A stretch of DNA of 64,000 bases. It comes from Planomonospora sp. ID82291 (GTDB taxonomy: Bacteria > Actinomycetota > Actinomycetes > Streptosporangiales > Streptosporangiaceae). The stretch lies in contig NZ_JABTEX010000001.1 of assembly GCF_015711645.1 (NCBI RefSeq), positions 806,001 to 870,000 of the forward strand, read 5' to 3'. How positions within the stretch are numbered: the stretch's first letter is position 1; each line of letters begins with the position of its first letter. The notes under the pieces are model-generated. The model ran no database searches. It saw only the letters and a list, made by a program, of their open reading frames with translations, and was not told the DNA's origin. Below are positions 45,630-55,930 of the stretch, piece by piece. Made by a program: the position numbers and the translations under genes.

Positions 45630-46334
45630 TTACCGTGCGTGATCGTCGCGCGGTCGCTCCCGTCGGCGTGTCGCCGCCACCGTGACGGCGAGCCGCGGCT
45701 CGGCGCCCGCCGCGCGGAGCACCCGTGCGGCCTCCGCGAGCGTCGCGCCGGTCGTGACGACGTCGTCGACGAGCACGACGACCCTCCCACCCCCCAGGAG
45801 GGCCGCCAGGGACCCGCTCGCCCCCGGCGTGAGGCGGAGCGCCGAGGAGAGGTTCTCGGCCCTCTGGAGCGCGTTCAGGCCCGCCTGGTCGGCGACCCGG
45901 CGGCGCTGGGCGAGCGCCTGCACCGCGGTCGCGGGCCAACCGGCGGCCCTGAGGTAGCCGGCCGCGAGGACGGCGAGCCTGCCCACCGGGTCGTGCCCGC
46001 GCCGCCGCAGGGCCGGGCGGGAGCTGGGCACCGGGACGAGCACCACGGGGTGCCCGCCCACGGCGGTGCCGGCCGTCAGCGCCAGGGCGCCGGCCAGCGG
46101 GTGGGCCAGGGCCGTACGGCCGTGCTCCTTGTAGGCGAGGATCGCCCGGCGCGCGGCTCCGGCGTAGACGGTGGCCGACCAGCACTCGGGCAGGCCGGGC
46201 GGGGAGGGGGCCGGCGTCCGGCGGGCGGGCTCACCGCGCAGCTCCGCCGTGCAGCGGGGGCAGACGAGGACGCCGGGCGCGTCGCACCCGGCGCAGCGCG
46301 GCGGCAGGACGAGATCGAGCAGAGCGGTCGTCAC
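45630..46334 (-). CDS. ComF-family phosphoribosyltransferase-like protein
   Basis: A 234-residue double-zinc-ribbon/PRTase protein like Rv3242c and ComFC. The N-terminal zinc ribbon is LLDLVLPPRCAGCDAPGVLV with CPRC. The middle has AILAYKEHGR and VLVPVPSSRPALRRRGHDPV, and the phosphoribosyltransferase motif is VVVLVDDVVTTGATLAEAAR (~residues 185-204). ComF proteins assist DNA uptake in competent bacteria; the role in actinobacteria is not known. GTG 46334 is assigned on homology to the zinc-ribbon start. It lies 98 bases downstream of lpqB, behind a palindromic hairpin. Confidence 0.88.
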   Translation of the reverse strand: MTTALLDLVLPPRCAGCDAPGVLVCPRCTAELRGEPARRTPAPSPPGLPECWSATVYAGAARRAILAYKEHGRTALAHPLAGALALTAGTAVGGHPVVLVPVPSSRPALRRRGHDPVGRLAVLAAGYLRAAGWPATAVQALAQRRRVADQAGLNALQRAENLSSALRLTPGASGSLAALLGGGRVVVLVDDVVTTGATLAEAARVLRAAGAEPRLAVTVAATRRRERPRDDHAR

Positions 46335-46394
46335 GCCCACCAAAATGCCAGGTCCCACCGACAGAACCCGGGTCCGGGGCGGGACCGCCGGCCC

Positions 46395-46420
46395 CGCCTG
46401 CCCGCCCGGGCGGGCAGGCG
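46395..46420. terminator. Perfect 26-bp palindrome after lpqB
   Basis: Half-site CGCCTGCCCGCCC, perfectly repeated in inverse with no spacer. It lies 12 bases after the lpqB stop and before comF. Likely an RNA hairpin that terminates or attenuates transcription between the two genes. Confidence 0.65.
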
Positions 46421-46432
46421 GATCCGTCCCGC

Positions 46433-48238
46433 CTACCCGAGCGGGAAGGCGGGGAAGGCGGGTCCGTCCCCGGTGACGACCGCGACGCCCTTGCCGTCCT
46501 TGACCTGCGGCTCCCAGGTGTCCCCGTCCCAGTAGAGGACCTGCATCTTGCCGTCGTCGTCCGCCACGCCGGCCAGCAGCGAGTTGTTCTTGTTCAGCGC
46601 GGCGATGCTCCGGATGCCGGGGGGCGAGGGGATGCTCTGCGACGGCTCGGCGATGAGCGAGGCCTCGAACAGCTCGGACTTGCCGGTCAGCACGTAGAGG
46701 GTCGTGCCGTCCTTCCAGGCGATGTCCTCGATGGTCTGCTTCTCGTCGCCGTCCATCACGGTCTGCAGGTTGCCGATGCGGCTGTCGGCGCGTTCTCCGA
46801 CGACCGCGCCGATCATGACCTTCTCGCCCGTGCCGTCCTTGACCGCGACCGCGACCCGGACCCCGTCCCGGGCGACCTTGAGCGCGGTGACCTCGACCGT
46901 GTCCAGGTCGGGCGCGGCCACCCGGTACTGCCGCCTGTCGTCGGCGTACTGCCGCAGCACCACCGAGGTCTGCGGGCCGGTCCGGTCCACCGTCCACATC
47001 GAGTCGTAGCGGTCCCACGAGGGCGGGACGAGGTCGTTGCCGACGGCCCACTGCTCCCACTGCCCGTCCGGGGTGAGCGGGGCCACGGAGACCCGCCTGC
47101 CGTCCTTCGACACCGCCGCCACGTGCCGGGGGGCGGACCCGCTGACCGCCGGCGCGGCGGCGGGCGAGCCGGCGTACTCCCGCCCGGCGCCGCCCGGCAC
47201 CGGGCCGCCGACGTTCTCCTTGCCCAGCACCCGCAGGCCGCCGTCCTGCAGGTAGTACGGGGCGGCGTCCACCGGCGCCATCCACCGGTCGAACCGCAGG
47301 TGCTCCTGGGCGTCGATGTGCAGCGGGGCGCCGGAGCGGTACGGCTCGCCGTTCACCCGCACCTCGAAGCTCGAACCGCCGGCGAGCTTGGAGAGCGTCC
47401 CCGCCAGCTGGGCGGACATCGCGGCGACCCGGTCGGCCGGCACCCCCTCGGTCAGGTCGACGACGACGCGGTTGTTCTCGGTCGTGACGTCGATGAGCCT
47501 GGTGTCCGAATCGAAGGCCGTCTCCACCGCGCCCCGCAGCGACCCGCTCGGCCCCTCGATCAGCCGCTCGACCGTCGTCTTGGCCAGGGTGGAGGCCGGG
47601 TCGACGGGCATCTGGATCCGGTCGATCACCAGGCCCTGCCGCTTGGCGTCCAGGAAGTACAGGTCCACCGGCTCGTAGGCCCGCTCGACGTCGGCCTGCG
47701 AGAGCAGCAGCCCGTCCGGGCCCGCGCTGATCCGCCAGCCCTTCGGCCCCTTGACGAGGGTGAAGAGCTCGTCCAGCGTGCCGCCCTTCGGCCGGTACTG
47801 GCCGTCCCGGTCGATGCTCGCCGTCACGGCGCCCTTGAGCGTGACTCTGGCCTCCGTGGCGCCCTCGGCCAGCGGCGCCGTCACGGACGGGGCCGGCTGG
47901 TAGACCGTCACCCCGGTCTCCGGCTTCCAGCGCGCGGCGAAGTCGTCGGTGAGGTACCGGCGGGCGGCCTCGTGCCGCTCCTCGCCGATGCTCGCCATCG
48001 CGGCGCGGAACCCCGTGACCACCTGCTCGGGCGTCCAGGAGGAGGCCGGCGCCATGGCGATCACCCGTGCGTACGGCGGGTCGAGGGGGTTGCCCTGGTC
48101 CCGGTCCTCCGCGACCGTGGACCGGCCGGTCGGCACGACCGAGCAGGCGGCCGCCGACCAGGACAGCGCGGCGGCCAGGAGCACGGCGCCGGCGCGCCGC
48201 GGCATCCGGCCGGCCCGGCCGGTCCGGCTAGTCCGCAT
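46433..48238 (-). CDS. lpqB: LpqB lipoprotein of the MtrAB system
   Basis: A 601-residue membrane-anchored lipoprotein that tunes the MtrB sensor kinase. The lipoprotein signal ends in SAAAC (Cys32). The N-terminal part contains VVTGFRAAMASIGEERHEAA and the GerMN-type domain follows (TTVERLIEGPSGSLRGAV, VDLTEGVPADRVAAMSAQLA). The C-terminal half is a beta-propeller-like LpqB domain (VAAVSKDGRRVSVAPL, WDRYDSMWTVDRTG, VARDGVRVAVAV, IEDIAWKDGTTLYVLTGKS). It overlaps mtrB by 11 bases, the classical mtrA-mtrB-lpqB order. Confidence 0.95.
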   Translation of the reverse strand: MRTSRTGRAGRMPRRAGAVLLAAALSWSAAACSVVPTGRSTVAEDRDQGNPLDPPYARVIAMAPASSWTPEQVVTGFRAAMASIGEERHEAARRYLTDDFAARWKPETGVTVYQPAPSVTAPLAEGATEARVTLKGAVTASIDRDGQYRPKGGTLDELFTLVKGPKGWRISAGPDGLLLSQADVERAYEPVDLYFLDAKRQGLVIDRIQMPVDPASTLAKTTVERLIEGPSGSLRGAVETAFDSDTRLIDVTTENNRVVVDLTEGVPADRVAAMSAQLAGTLSKLAGGSSFEVRVNGEPYRSGAPLHIDAQEHLRFDRWMAPVDAAPYYLQDGGLRVLGKENVGGPVPGGAGREYAGSPAAAPAVSGSAPRHVAAVSKDGRRVSVAPLTPDGQWEQWAVGNDLVPPSWDRYDSMWTVDRTGPQTSVVLRQYADDRRQYRVAAPDLDTVEVTALKVARDGVRVAVAVKDGTGEKVMIGAVVGERADSRIGNLQTVMDGDEKQTIEDIAWKDGTTLYVLTGKSELFEASLIAEPSQSIPSPPGIRSIAALNKNNSLLAGVADDDGKMQVLYWDGDTWEPQVKDGKGVAVVTGDGPAFPAFPLG

Positions 48239-49970
48239 CCCGTCCTCCGTCCGCCGACGCCGGGGAGAGCACCGGCGTCATGTGTCCCCGCCACGTCCGC
48301 CGCATCTCCACCTCCGGCGGGACCAGCGGCAGCGGCGATCCGCGCAGCGGCACCCCGGCCGTCCGGGGCAGGGAGAGCCGGAACTGCGACCCCTCCCCCG
48401 GCGCGCCCCACGCCTGGAGCCAGCCACCGTGCAGCATCGCGTCCTCGCGGGAGATGGCCAGGCCCAGGCCGGTGCCGCCGATGGTCCGCGCCCGGGACGG
48501 GTCGGCGCGCCAGAACCGGTCGAAGACCATGGTCTCCTCGCCCGGCTTCAGGCCCACCCCGTAGTCCCGCACCGCCACCGCGACCGCGTCCCGGTCGGCT
48601 CCGACCGAGACGACGACGTCCCTGCCCTCGCCGTGCTCGATCGCGTTGAACAGCAGGTTGCGCAGGATGCGCTCGACCCGGCGGCTGTCCATCTCGGCCA
48701 TGCACGGCTCACCGGGCAGGCGCAGGTCGAAGCGGGTGGAGTGGCGCTCGGCCAGCGCCTCGGAGTCGGCGACGGCGCGCAGCACCACGTCGCGCACGTC
48801 GACCGAGTCCACGTCGAGCGTCGCGGCCCCCGCGTCGTAGCGGCTGATCTCCAGCAGGTCGGCCAGCATCGACTCGAACCGCTCCAGCTGGTTCTGCATC
48901 AGCTCCGCCGAGCGGGCGGCCATCGGGTCGAAGTCCTCGCGGGCGTCGTAGAGCAGGTCGGCGGCCATCCGCACGGTGGTGAGCGGGGTGCGCAGCTCGT
49001 GCGAGACGTCGGAGACGAACTGCCGCTGGACCTGCGAGAGCTCCTCCAGCTGATGGATCTTGAGCGCCAGGTTCGCCGCCATCTCGTTGAAGGAGGTGCC
49101 CAGGCGGGCGAGGTCGTCCTCGCCCCGCACCTTGAGCCGCTCGTCCAGCTTGCCGGCGGCCAGGCGCTCGGCGGCCTGCCGCGCGAGCCGTACCGGGATC
49201 ACCACCTGCCGGGTGACCAGCGAGGCGATCGCGGCGAGCAGCAGCACCAGCCCGGATCCGACCACGATGAGCATCTGCTGGAGCGAGGCCAGCATCTTCT
49301 CCTCGCGGTCCAGCGGGACCAGGTGGTAGATCTCGTAGCCGCCGTCGAGCCGCGGCGCGCCGGTGGTGTCCAGGCGCGTGCCGATCACCACTCCGGGGAC
49401 CGCGTCGCTCGTCCTGCCCTCGTAGTACAGCGGGAGGAACCAGGCGGCGTTGCGGCCCGGCTCGTTCTTCTCCACCTCGGCGCGGAGCCGGTCGGGCACG
49501 CTCTTCGGATCGATGTTGGTGGTCCCGAAGAACTCCCCCGGCAGGTTCTCGTTGCGGATGATCACCGAGTAGCGGCTCGCCGAGCCCGCCCGCTCGGCCA
49601 GCGCCTGGGTGGCCCGGCTGAGCGGGCTGTCCCCGCCGCCCTGCGACGCCTCCCCCTGGTCGGCGGGGCGCTCGGAGGTCTCGTGCTCCGGCTGGGTCAG
49701 AAAGCCGAGGACCGCGTTGCGGTCGGCCTGCGCCTCGCTGATCGCGGCCCGCACCCGCGACTCCAGGACCGACTGCTGGATCTGCTGCATGAGGAAGACG
49801 CCCAGCACCGCGACCACCACGATGGAGATGACCATGGTGCTGGTGACCACGCGCAGCTGCAGGGAGCGCCAGAAGACCCGGCGCAGCCGGCCGGCGGCGC
49901 GCCGGGTGCGCCGCCGGACCCCCCGCGCCAGCTGGCGCGGGGTGCGGCGGCGCTTCTTCGCGGGGACCAT
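48228..49970 (-). CDS. mtrB: Two-component sensor histidine kinase MtrB
   Basis: A 580-residue inner-membrane kinase. TM1 (VVTSTMVISIVVVAVLGVFL, ~residues 38-57), an extracellular sensor region (~60-235) and TM2 (LIVVGSGLVLLLAAIASLV) lead into a HAMP domain and the dimerisation helix with the phosphorylated His (FVSDVSHELRTPLTTVRMAA, ~333-352). The ATPase domain has N-box LLFNAIEHGEG, G1 AVRDYGVGL and G2 GGTGLGLAI. The N-terminus is very Arg-rich. It phosphorylates MtrA and controls cell-wall and division genes in actinobacteria. It overlaps lpqB. Confidence 0.96.
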   Translation of the reverse strand: MVPAKKRRRTPRQLARGVRRRTRRAAGRLRRVFWRSLQLRVVTSTMVISIVVVAVLGVFLMQQIQQSVLESRVRAAISEAQADRNAVLGFLTQPEHETSERPADQGEASQGGGDSPLSRATQALAERAGSASRYSVIIRNENLPGEFFGTTNIDPKSVPDRLRAEVEKNEPGRNAAWFLPLYYEGRTSDAVPGVVIGTRLDTTGAPRLDGGYEIYHLVPLDREEKMLASLQQMLIVVGSGLVLLLAAIASLVTRQVVIPVRLARQAAERLAAGKLDERLKVRGEDDLARLGTSFNEMAANLALKIHQLEELSQVQRQFVSDVSHELRTPLTTVRMAADLLYDAREDFDPMAARSAELMQNQLERFESMLADLLEISRYDAGAATLDVDSVDVRDVVLRAVADSEALAERHSTRFDLRLPGEPCMAEMDSRRVERILRNLLFNAIEHGEGRDVVVSVGADRDAVAVAVRDYGVGLKPGEETMVFDRFWRADPSRARTIGGTGLGLAISREDAMLHGGWLQAWGAPGEGSQFRLSLPRTAGVPLRGSPLPLVPPEVEMRRTWRGHMTPVLSPASADGGRDAD

Positions 49971-50006
49971 GTCGGATTCCGGGGGGCGGGAGGAGCCGGG
50001 CGGGCC

Positions 50007-50684
50007 CTAGGCGGGACCGGCCTTGTAGCCCACGCCGCGGACCGTGACCACGATCTCCGGGTGCTCCGGGTCCTTCTCGATCTTGGCGCGGAGCCGCTGG
50101 ACGTGCACGTTGACCAGGCGGGTGTCGGCCGCGTGCCGGTAGCCCCAGACCTGCTCCAGCAGGACCTCCCGGGTGAAGACCTGGCGCGGCTTGCGGGCGA
50201 GCGCGACCAGCAGGTCGAACTCCAGCGGGGTGAGGTTGATGGTCTCCTCCTCCCGCTTGACGGAGTGCCCGGCCACGTCGATGGTGATGTCGCCGATCTG
50301 CAGGATCTCGGGCGTCGGCTCGTCCGTGCGGCGCAGCCGCGCGCGGACCCGGGCCACCAGTTCCTTCGGCTTGAACGGCTTGACGATGTAGTCGTCGGCG
50401 CCGGACTCCAGGCCGAGCACCACGTCGATGGTGTCGCTCTTGGCCGTCAGCATGACGATCGGGACGCCGGACTCCGCGCGGATCCTGCGGCACACGTCGA
50501 TGCCGTCGGCGCCGGGCAGCATCAGGTCCAGCAGCACCAGGTCCGGGCGGGTGTCGCGGAACGCGTCGAGCGCCTTGTCCCCGTCGGAGACGAAGGAAGG
50601 TTCGAACCCCTCTCCGCGCAGCACGATGCCGAGCATCTCGGCGAGAGCGGCGTCGTCGTCGACGACCAGCACGCGTCCTTTCAT
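50007..50684 (-). CDS. mtrA: Response regulator MtrA
   Basis: A 225-residue OmpR-family regulator. The receiver has VLVVDDDAALAEMLGIVLRG, the phosphoacceptor Asp in LVLLDLMLPGADGIDVCRRI (Asp53 region), IVMLTAKSDTIDVVLGLESG and DDYIVKPFKPKELVAR. The C-terminal winged helix has INLTPLEFDLLVALARKPRQ, VLLEQVWGYRHAADTRLVNV and VRGVGYKAG. Near-identical to MtrA of other actinobacteria. First gene of mtrA-mtrB-lpqB. The upstream region (50685-51032) contains GGTTACCC at 50744-50751, which resembles GTTAC-type MtrA half-sites, so autoregulation is possible. Confidence 0.97.
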   Translation of the reverse strand: MKGRVLVVDDDAALAEMLGIVLRGEGFEPSFVSDGDKALDAFRDTRPDLVLLDLMLPGADGIDVCRRIRAESGVPIVMLTAKSDTIDVVLGLESGADDYIVKPFKPKELVARVRARLRRTDEPTPEILQIGDITIDVAGHSVKREEETINLTPLEFDLLVALARKPRQVFTREVLLEQVWGYRHAADTRLVNVHVQRLRAKIEKDPEHPEIVVTVRGVGYKAGPA

Positions 50685-51032
50685 GGCCCCTCATTCGTTT
50701 TACGCAGTCAGGGAGTTTCTATGGCAAACCACACGATCACCGAAGGTTACCCTTGTCCGGCCACCAGATGACACGATCCCCCATTCGGCCGTCCGGGTGC
50801 TGAATCTTAGGCGTACCGCCCCGTGGAACACGCGGCGATCCTCCACCCCGTCGGCCGCCTCCTCCCCGGCGACTGCGGGCGCCGGGGACGGGCGCGACCT
50901 TCTCCCCAGTCTGCGGCAGACGACCGCGTCTCTGCCATCCCTCCGGCATCTCCCGCCGGGTTCCTTCCCGGAAGAACACGGCGGGATCCCCCGAACGGCC
51001 CGATGTGGGATCCGACATGCCAGGATTGGGAT
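50685..51032. promoter_or_regulatory. Divergent intergenic region between mtrA and the membrane-protein operon
   Basis: 348 bases serving both directions. The mtrA-proximal 100 bases are AT-richer (TTTTACGCAGTCAGGGAG region) and contain GGTTACCC, a possible MtrA half-site. No gene, hairpin or clear -35/-10 pair could be fixed. Confidence 0.4.
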
Positions 51033-52661
51033 ATGTCAGACGGTCACGGCTCCAGTCCCGACACGCCATCCGGCTGGGCGTCCAACCAGCCGCCGCCGTA
51101 CGGCGGGCAGGGCCCGGCGCCGTGGGCCGCACCCGGCGCCGGCGGAACGCCCCCTCCCCCCGGCTCCCCGCCCCCGCAGGGCCCCGGCGGCCCGTACGGC
51201 CGGCAGCCCCCGCCCCCGGGCGGCCAGCCGTACGGCCAGCAGCCCCCGGGGCAGAACCCCTACGGCGGCCAGCCGTACGGCGGACCGCCGTACGGGCAGC
51301 CGGACTACGGCCAGCAGGGCTACGGACAACAGGGCTACGGCAAGCAGACCTACGGCGCGCCCGGACCCTACGGCTACGGGGGTCCGCCCGCGCTCAAGCC
51401 CGGCGTCATCCCGCTGCGCCCGCTCACCCTCGGCGACATCTACAACGGCGCGGTCCAGTTCATCCGCGACAACCCCAAGGCGACCCTGGGCCTGTCCGCC
51501 GCGGTGGCCGTCGCCCTGCAGGTCATCTCCGTGATCATCACGGTGGTCATCCTGGGGTCCCTGGCGGCCTCGTTCAGCGACATGATCACCTCACCGAGCC
51601 GGCCGAGCGACTCCGGCGAGGTCCTCAGCATGGTGGGCGGCGCCATCGCGGGCGTGTTCGCCGGCGTCTTCGCCACCCTCGTCATCCAGATGATCGGGGT
51701 CGTGCTGCTGAGCGGCATGCTGACCAGCGTGCTGGGGCGCGCGGTGTTCGGCGAGCACATCTCGATCGGGGAGGCCTGGCGGCTCACCCGCGGCCGGGTG
51801 CTCCCCCTGCTGGGCCTGGCCGTCCTGTCGGCGGTCATGGTCTACGGCGCCTTCATCGCGATCTTCATCGTGGGCAACGTCCTGCTCGCGGTCATCATCG
51901 CGGCGAACGGGCCCGGCTGGCTCGCCGCCCTGCTCCTCATCGCCTGCCTCCTGAGCGCCGTCGTCGTGGCGGCGTTCCTCTACACCAAGCTCAGCCTGGC
52001 CGGACCGGTGATCGTGCTGGAGCGGGCCGGGGTGGGCACCGCGATCAGCCGCTCGTTCCGCCTCGTCAAGGGCGACTTCTGGCGGGTGTTCGGCATCCTC
52101 CTGCTGACCGCGATCGTCACCGGGCTGGTCAGCACGGTCATGGGCCTGCCGTTCACCTTCCTCAGCCAGACGGTCAGCCCTCCCGACCCCCTCACCGCGA
52201 TCCAGACGGGCGTCGCCGGCCTCGCGCTGACCGGCCTGGGCGGCATCATCGCCTCGACCATCACCTATCCCTTCTCCGCCGCCGTCACCGCCCTGCTCTA
52301 CGCCGACCGCAGGATGCGCGGCGAGGCGTTCGACCTGGTGCTGCAGACCGCCGCCGCGGAGCGCGGGCGGGGCCTCGGCGCGTCTCCCGAGGACCTGTGG
52401 CACCCCTCCCACGCCGCGGGCCACCACGGCTACGGCTCCCCGCAGGGCGGCTACGGCCCCCCGCCGGGTCACGGGGTCCCGCCCCAGGATCCCGGCCAGG
52501 CTTACGGCGGGCAGGGCTACGGCGGGCAGGGCTACGGCGGGCAGGGCTACGGCGGCCAGGGATACGGCGGCTCCGGCCAGGGATACGGCCCTCCGCAGCA
52601 GGACCCCGGGCAGGGCGGCCACGGCTCCCCTCCCCAGGACCCCGGAGCATGGCCCCGGTGA
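51033..52661 (+). CDS. Multi-pass membrane protein with Pro/Gly/Tyr-rich termini (GDPD membrane-domain-like)
   Basis: A 542-residue protein. The N-terminal ~130 residues are low complexity with YGQQGYGQQGYG-type repeats. The core has about six helices, resembling the glycerophosphoryl diester phosphodiesterase membrane domain: LRPLTLGDIYNGAVQFIRDN, helices at ~150-240, ITYPFSAAVTALLYADRRMR near the end. The C-terminus carries five or more GGQGYGGQGYG repeats. Unknown function; relatives occur next to mtrAB and DUF4129/MoxR/DUF58 genes. ATG 51033 is chosen over 51003. The next gene overlaps its end. The tyrosine-glycine repeats suggest condensate-like or cell-wall-facing tails. Confidence 0.75.
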   Translation: MSDGHGSSPDTPSGWASNQPPPYGGQGPAPWAAPGAGGTPPPPGSPPPQGPGGPYGRQPPPPGGQPYGQQPPGQNPYGGQPYGGPPYGQPDYGQQGYGQQGYGKQTYGAPGPYGYGGPPALKPGVIPLRPLTLGDIYNGAVQFIRDNPKATLGLSAAVAVALQVISVIITVVILGSLAASFSDMITSPSRPSDSGEVLSMVGGAIAGVFAGVFATLVIQMIGVVLLSGMLTSVLGRAVFGEHISIGEAWRLTRGRVLPLLGLAVLSAVMVYGAFIAIFIVGNVLLAVIIAANGPGWLAALLLIACLLSAVVVAAFLYTKLSLAGPVIVLERAGVGTAISRSFRLVKGDFWRVFGILLLTAIVTGLVSTVMGLPFTFLSQTVSPPDPLTAIQTGVAGLALTGLGGIIASTITYPFSAAVTALLYADRRMRGEAFDLVLQTAAAERGRGLGASPEDLWHPSHAAGHHGYGSPQGGYGPPPGHGVPPQDPGQAYGGQGYGGQGYGGQGYGGQGYGGSGQGYGPPQQDPGQGGHGSPPQDPGAWPR

Positions 52662-53320
52662 CCGTCCCGCCGATCGCTCTGCCGACCGCCGGCGGCGTCC
52701 CGGTCGACATCGCCCGCGACGACGCCAGGAGCGCGGCCGTCCGCGAGCTGGCCAGGCCGATCTATCCGAAGGAGTCCTGGTGGGACCGGATCTCCGGTGC
52801 CGTCCGGGACTGGCTGGAGAACCTCCTGGACGCCGCCGCCGGGCTGCCCGGCGGATGGTTCTCGATCCTCCTGCTGGCCTTCGTCGTCCTGCTCGTCGCC
52901 CTCCCGGTCCTGTCGATGGCGCGCCGGGCGACCCGCGCCCGGACCGCCCGGCGGGGCGAGCTGTTCGAGGCCGCGGCCCGTCCGGCCGCCGAGCACCGGG
53001 CGGAGGCCGAGCGGCACGCGGCGGCGCAGCGGTGGGCGGAGGCCGTCAGGGAGCGCCTGCGGGCCATCGCCCGCGACCTGGAGGAGCGGGCCGTCGTCGA
53101 GGAGCTGCCCGGCCGCACCGCGGACGAGCTGGCCGCCGAGGCGGGCCGTGCGCTGCCCGGTTTCGCCGGGGAGCTGGCGGAGGCCGCCCGGCTCTTCGAC
53201 GACGTCACCTACGGCGACCTGCCCGGCACCGCCGAGGGGTACGGCCGCCTGGCCGGACTCGACGACCGGCTCCGCGCCGCCAGGCCGGTGCTGTCGGGAC
53301 TCCCGGGAGGGGCCGCGTGA
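52649..53320 (+). CDS. DUF4129 domain membrane protein
   Basis: A 223-residue protein with one transmembrane helix (WFSILLLAFVVLLVALPVLS, ~residues 70-89) and a C-terminal DUF4129 domain: AAAQRWAEAVRERLRAIARD, then LPGRTADELAAEAGRALPGF and FDDVTYGDLPGTAEGYGRLA. A short N-terminal segment contains ARPIYPKESWWDRISGAVRD, the usual sequence ahead of the helix. It belongs to the MoxR/DUF58/DUF4129 operon type, linked to transglutaminase-like or cell-envelope processes in other bacteria. ATG 52649 overlaps the previous gene by 13 bases; GTG 52658 is an alternative. Confidence 0.85.
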   Translation: MAPVTVPPIALPTAGGVPVDIARDDARSAAVRELARPIYPKESWWDRISGAVRDWLENLLDAAAGLPGGWFSILLLAFVVLLVALPVLSMARRATRARTARRGELFEAAARPAAEHRAEAERHAAAQRWAEAVRERLRAIARDLEERAVVEELPGRTADELAAEAGRALPGFAGELAEAARLFDDVTYGDLPGTAEGYGRLAGLDDRLRAARPVLSGLPGGAA

Positions 53321-54651
53321 CCGCCGGCACCCCGGACGCCCCGCACGGCACCCCGGACGCCCCGCACGGCACCCCGGACGCCCCGCACGGCACCCCGCAC
53401 GGCACTCCGGACGCCCCGCACGGCACCCCGGACGCCTCCGTGCGCGGGGCCGCCGGCGTACCCGCCTCCGCGCCCGGCGGTCCCGGGGCCGCCGGCGTGC
53501 TCGCCCCCCCGGTCCCGGCGCGGAGCACGCCCGTCTCCCCCCGGGTGCGCGACGCCTGGGCACGCTGGCGCGGGCCGCTGGGCGTGCTGGCGCTCCTGGC
53601 CGCGGTCGCCCTGGTGACCGCGCTGGTCACCCGGCCGGGCTCCGGCGGCTACCTCGGCGCCGAGTCGACCACCCCGCGGGGCGCGCACGCCCTCGTCCAG
53701 CTCCTGCGCGACCGGGGCGTCGACGTACGGCCCGCGGACACCGTCGAGGAGGCCCGCGAGCTGACCGGCCCCGACTCCCTGCTGGTGGTCGCGCAGACCC
53801 AGTTCCTCGCCGACGAGGCGCTGCTGCGCGACCTCGCCGCGCTCCCGGGCGACCGGCTGCTCGTCGAGCCGGTGACGCAGGCGCTGCAGGCCCTCGCCCC
53901 CGAGGTCGGCGCGGGCGCGCTGACGGACGTGGAGTCGCGGGCGCCCGGCTGCGAGCTGCCCGCCGCGGTGCGGGCGGGCACCGCCGTGACCGGCGGCGTC
54001 TCCTACGACCCGCCGCCCGGGGCGCGCAGCTGCTACGGCGGCGCCCTGGTGAGCTTCCCGTCCGGCGGCCGGACCGTCACCGTGGTCGGCTCCGGCGAGT
54101 TCATGACCAACGAGCGGCTGGCCGACGACGGCGACGCCGCCCTCGCGATGAACCTGGCCGGCGCCAGGTCCGCCGTGACCTGGCTGGCCCCCTCGCTGCC
54201 CCAGGCCGGAACGGCGGAGGGGAAGGCGTCCCTGCAGGACCTCGTCCCGCCCGGCGTCACGTGGGCCGCCCTCCAGCTCCTGGCCGCGATCGGGCTGCTC
54301 GCGGTCTGGCGGGCCCGCCGGCTCGGCCCGGTCGTCACCGAGCGGCTGCCGGTCGTGGTACGCGCCGCCGAGACCGTGGAAGGGCGGGGGCGCCTCTACC
54401 GGTCCCGCGGGGCGCGCGACCGGGCGGCGGCGGCGCTGCGGGCCGCGGCCCTGGACCGGCTCGTCCCCCGCCTCGGGCTGACGGCCGACGCCTCCCCCGC
54501 CGAGGTGGTGGCCGCCCTCGCCATCCGGACCGGGCAGAATGCCCAGCAGGCGGGCGCCGTCCTGTACGGCGCGCCGCCCGACGACGACGCCGGTCTCATG
54601 GCCCTGGCACGACACCTGGACATCCTGGAAAGGCAGGTATCGAACGCGTGA
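53317..54651 (+). CDS. DUF4350 domain membrane protein
   Basis: A 444-residue protein. The N-terminal ~75 residues include five Gly-Thr-Pro-Asp-Ala-Pro-His repeats. Then come a transmembrane helix (PLGVLALLAAVALVTALVT), the DUF4350 domain with STTPRGAHALVQLLRDRGVD and FPSGGRTVTVVGSGEFMTNE (~residues 245-265), and a second helix (WAALQLLAAIGLLAVWRARR). A cytoplasmic tail follows, with GRLYRSRGARDRAAAALRAA. Unknown function in the MoxR/DUF58 module. GTG 53317 overlaps the DUF4129 stop, with GGGAGGGG upstream. Confidence 0.85.
   Translation: MTAGTPDAPHGTPDAPHGTPDAPHGTPHGTPDAPHGTPDASVRGAAGVPASAPGGPGAAGVLAPPVPARSTPVSPRVRDAWARWRGPLGVLALLAAVALVTALVTRPGSGGYLGAESTTPRGAHALVQLLRDRGVDVRPADTVEEARELTGPDSLLVVAQTQFLADEALLRDLAALPGDRLLVEPVTQALQALAPEVGAGALTDVESRAPGCELPAAVRAGTAVTGGVSYDPPPGARSCYGGALVSFPSGGRTVTVVGSGEFMTNERLADDGDAALAMNLAGARSAVTWLAPSLPQAGTAEGKASLQDLVPPGVTWAALQLLAAIGLLAVWRARRLGPVVTERLPVVVRAAETVEGRGRLYRSRGARDRAAAALRAAALDRLVPRLGLTADASPAEVVAALAIRTGQNAQQAGAVLYGAPPDDDAGLMALARHLDILERQVSNA
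53326..53435. repeat. 21-bp tandem repeat at the start of the DUF4350 gene
   Basis: Units beginning GGCACCCCGGACGCCCCGCA recur from 53326, with one 9-bp partial copy inside the run. They encode GTPDAPH repeats and preserve the frame. Confidence 0.8.
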
Positions 54652-54682
54652 GCGAGCACAGCACCTCCGGGGAGGGGAACCC

Positions 54683-54686
<4 letters not shown>
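54648..54686 (+). CDS. Possible 12-residue coupling mini-ORF
   Basis: GTG 54648 lies in the last codons of the DUF4350 gene (GTGAG overlap with its stop). It opens a 13-codon frame whose TGA (54684-54686) overlaps the GTG of the MoxR gene at 54683. The MoxR ribosome site GGAGGGG lies inside it. It may only couple translation between the two genes. No evidence that the peptide is functional. Confidence 0.3.
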
Positions 54687-55929
<1,243 letters not shown>

Positions 55930-55930
<1 letters not shown>
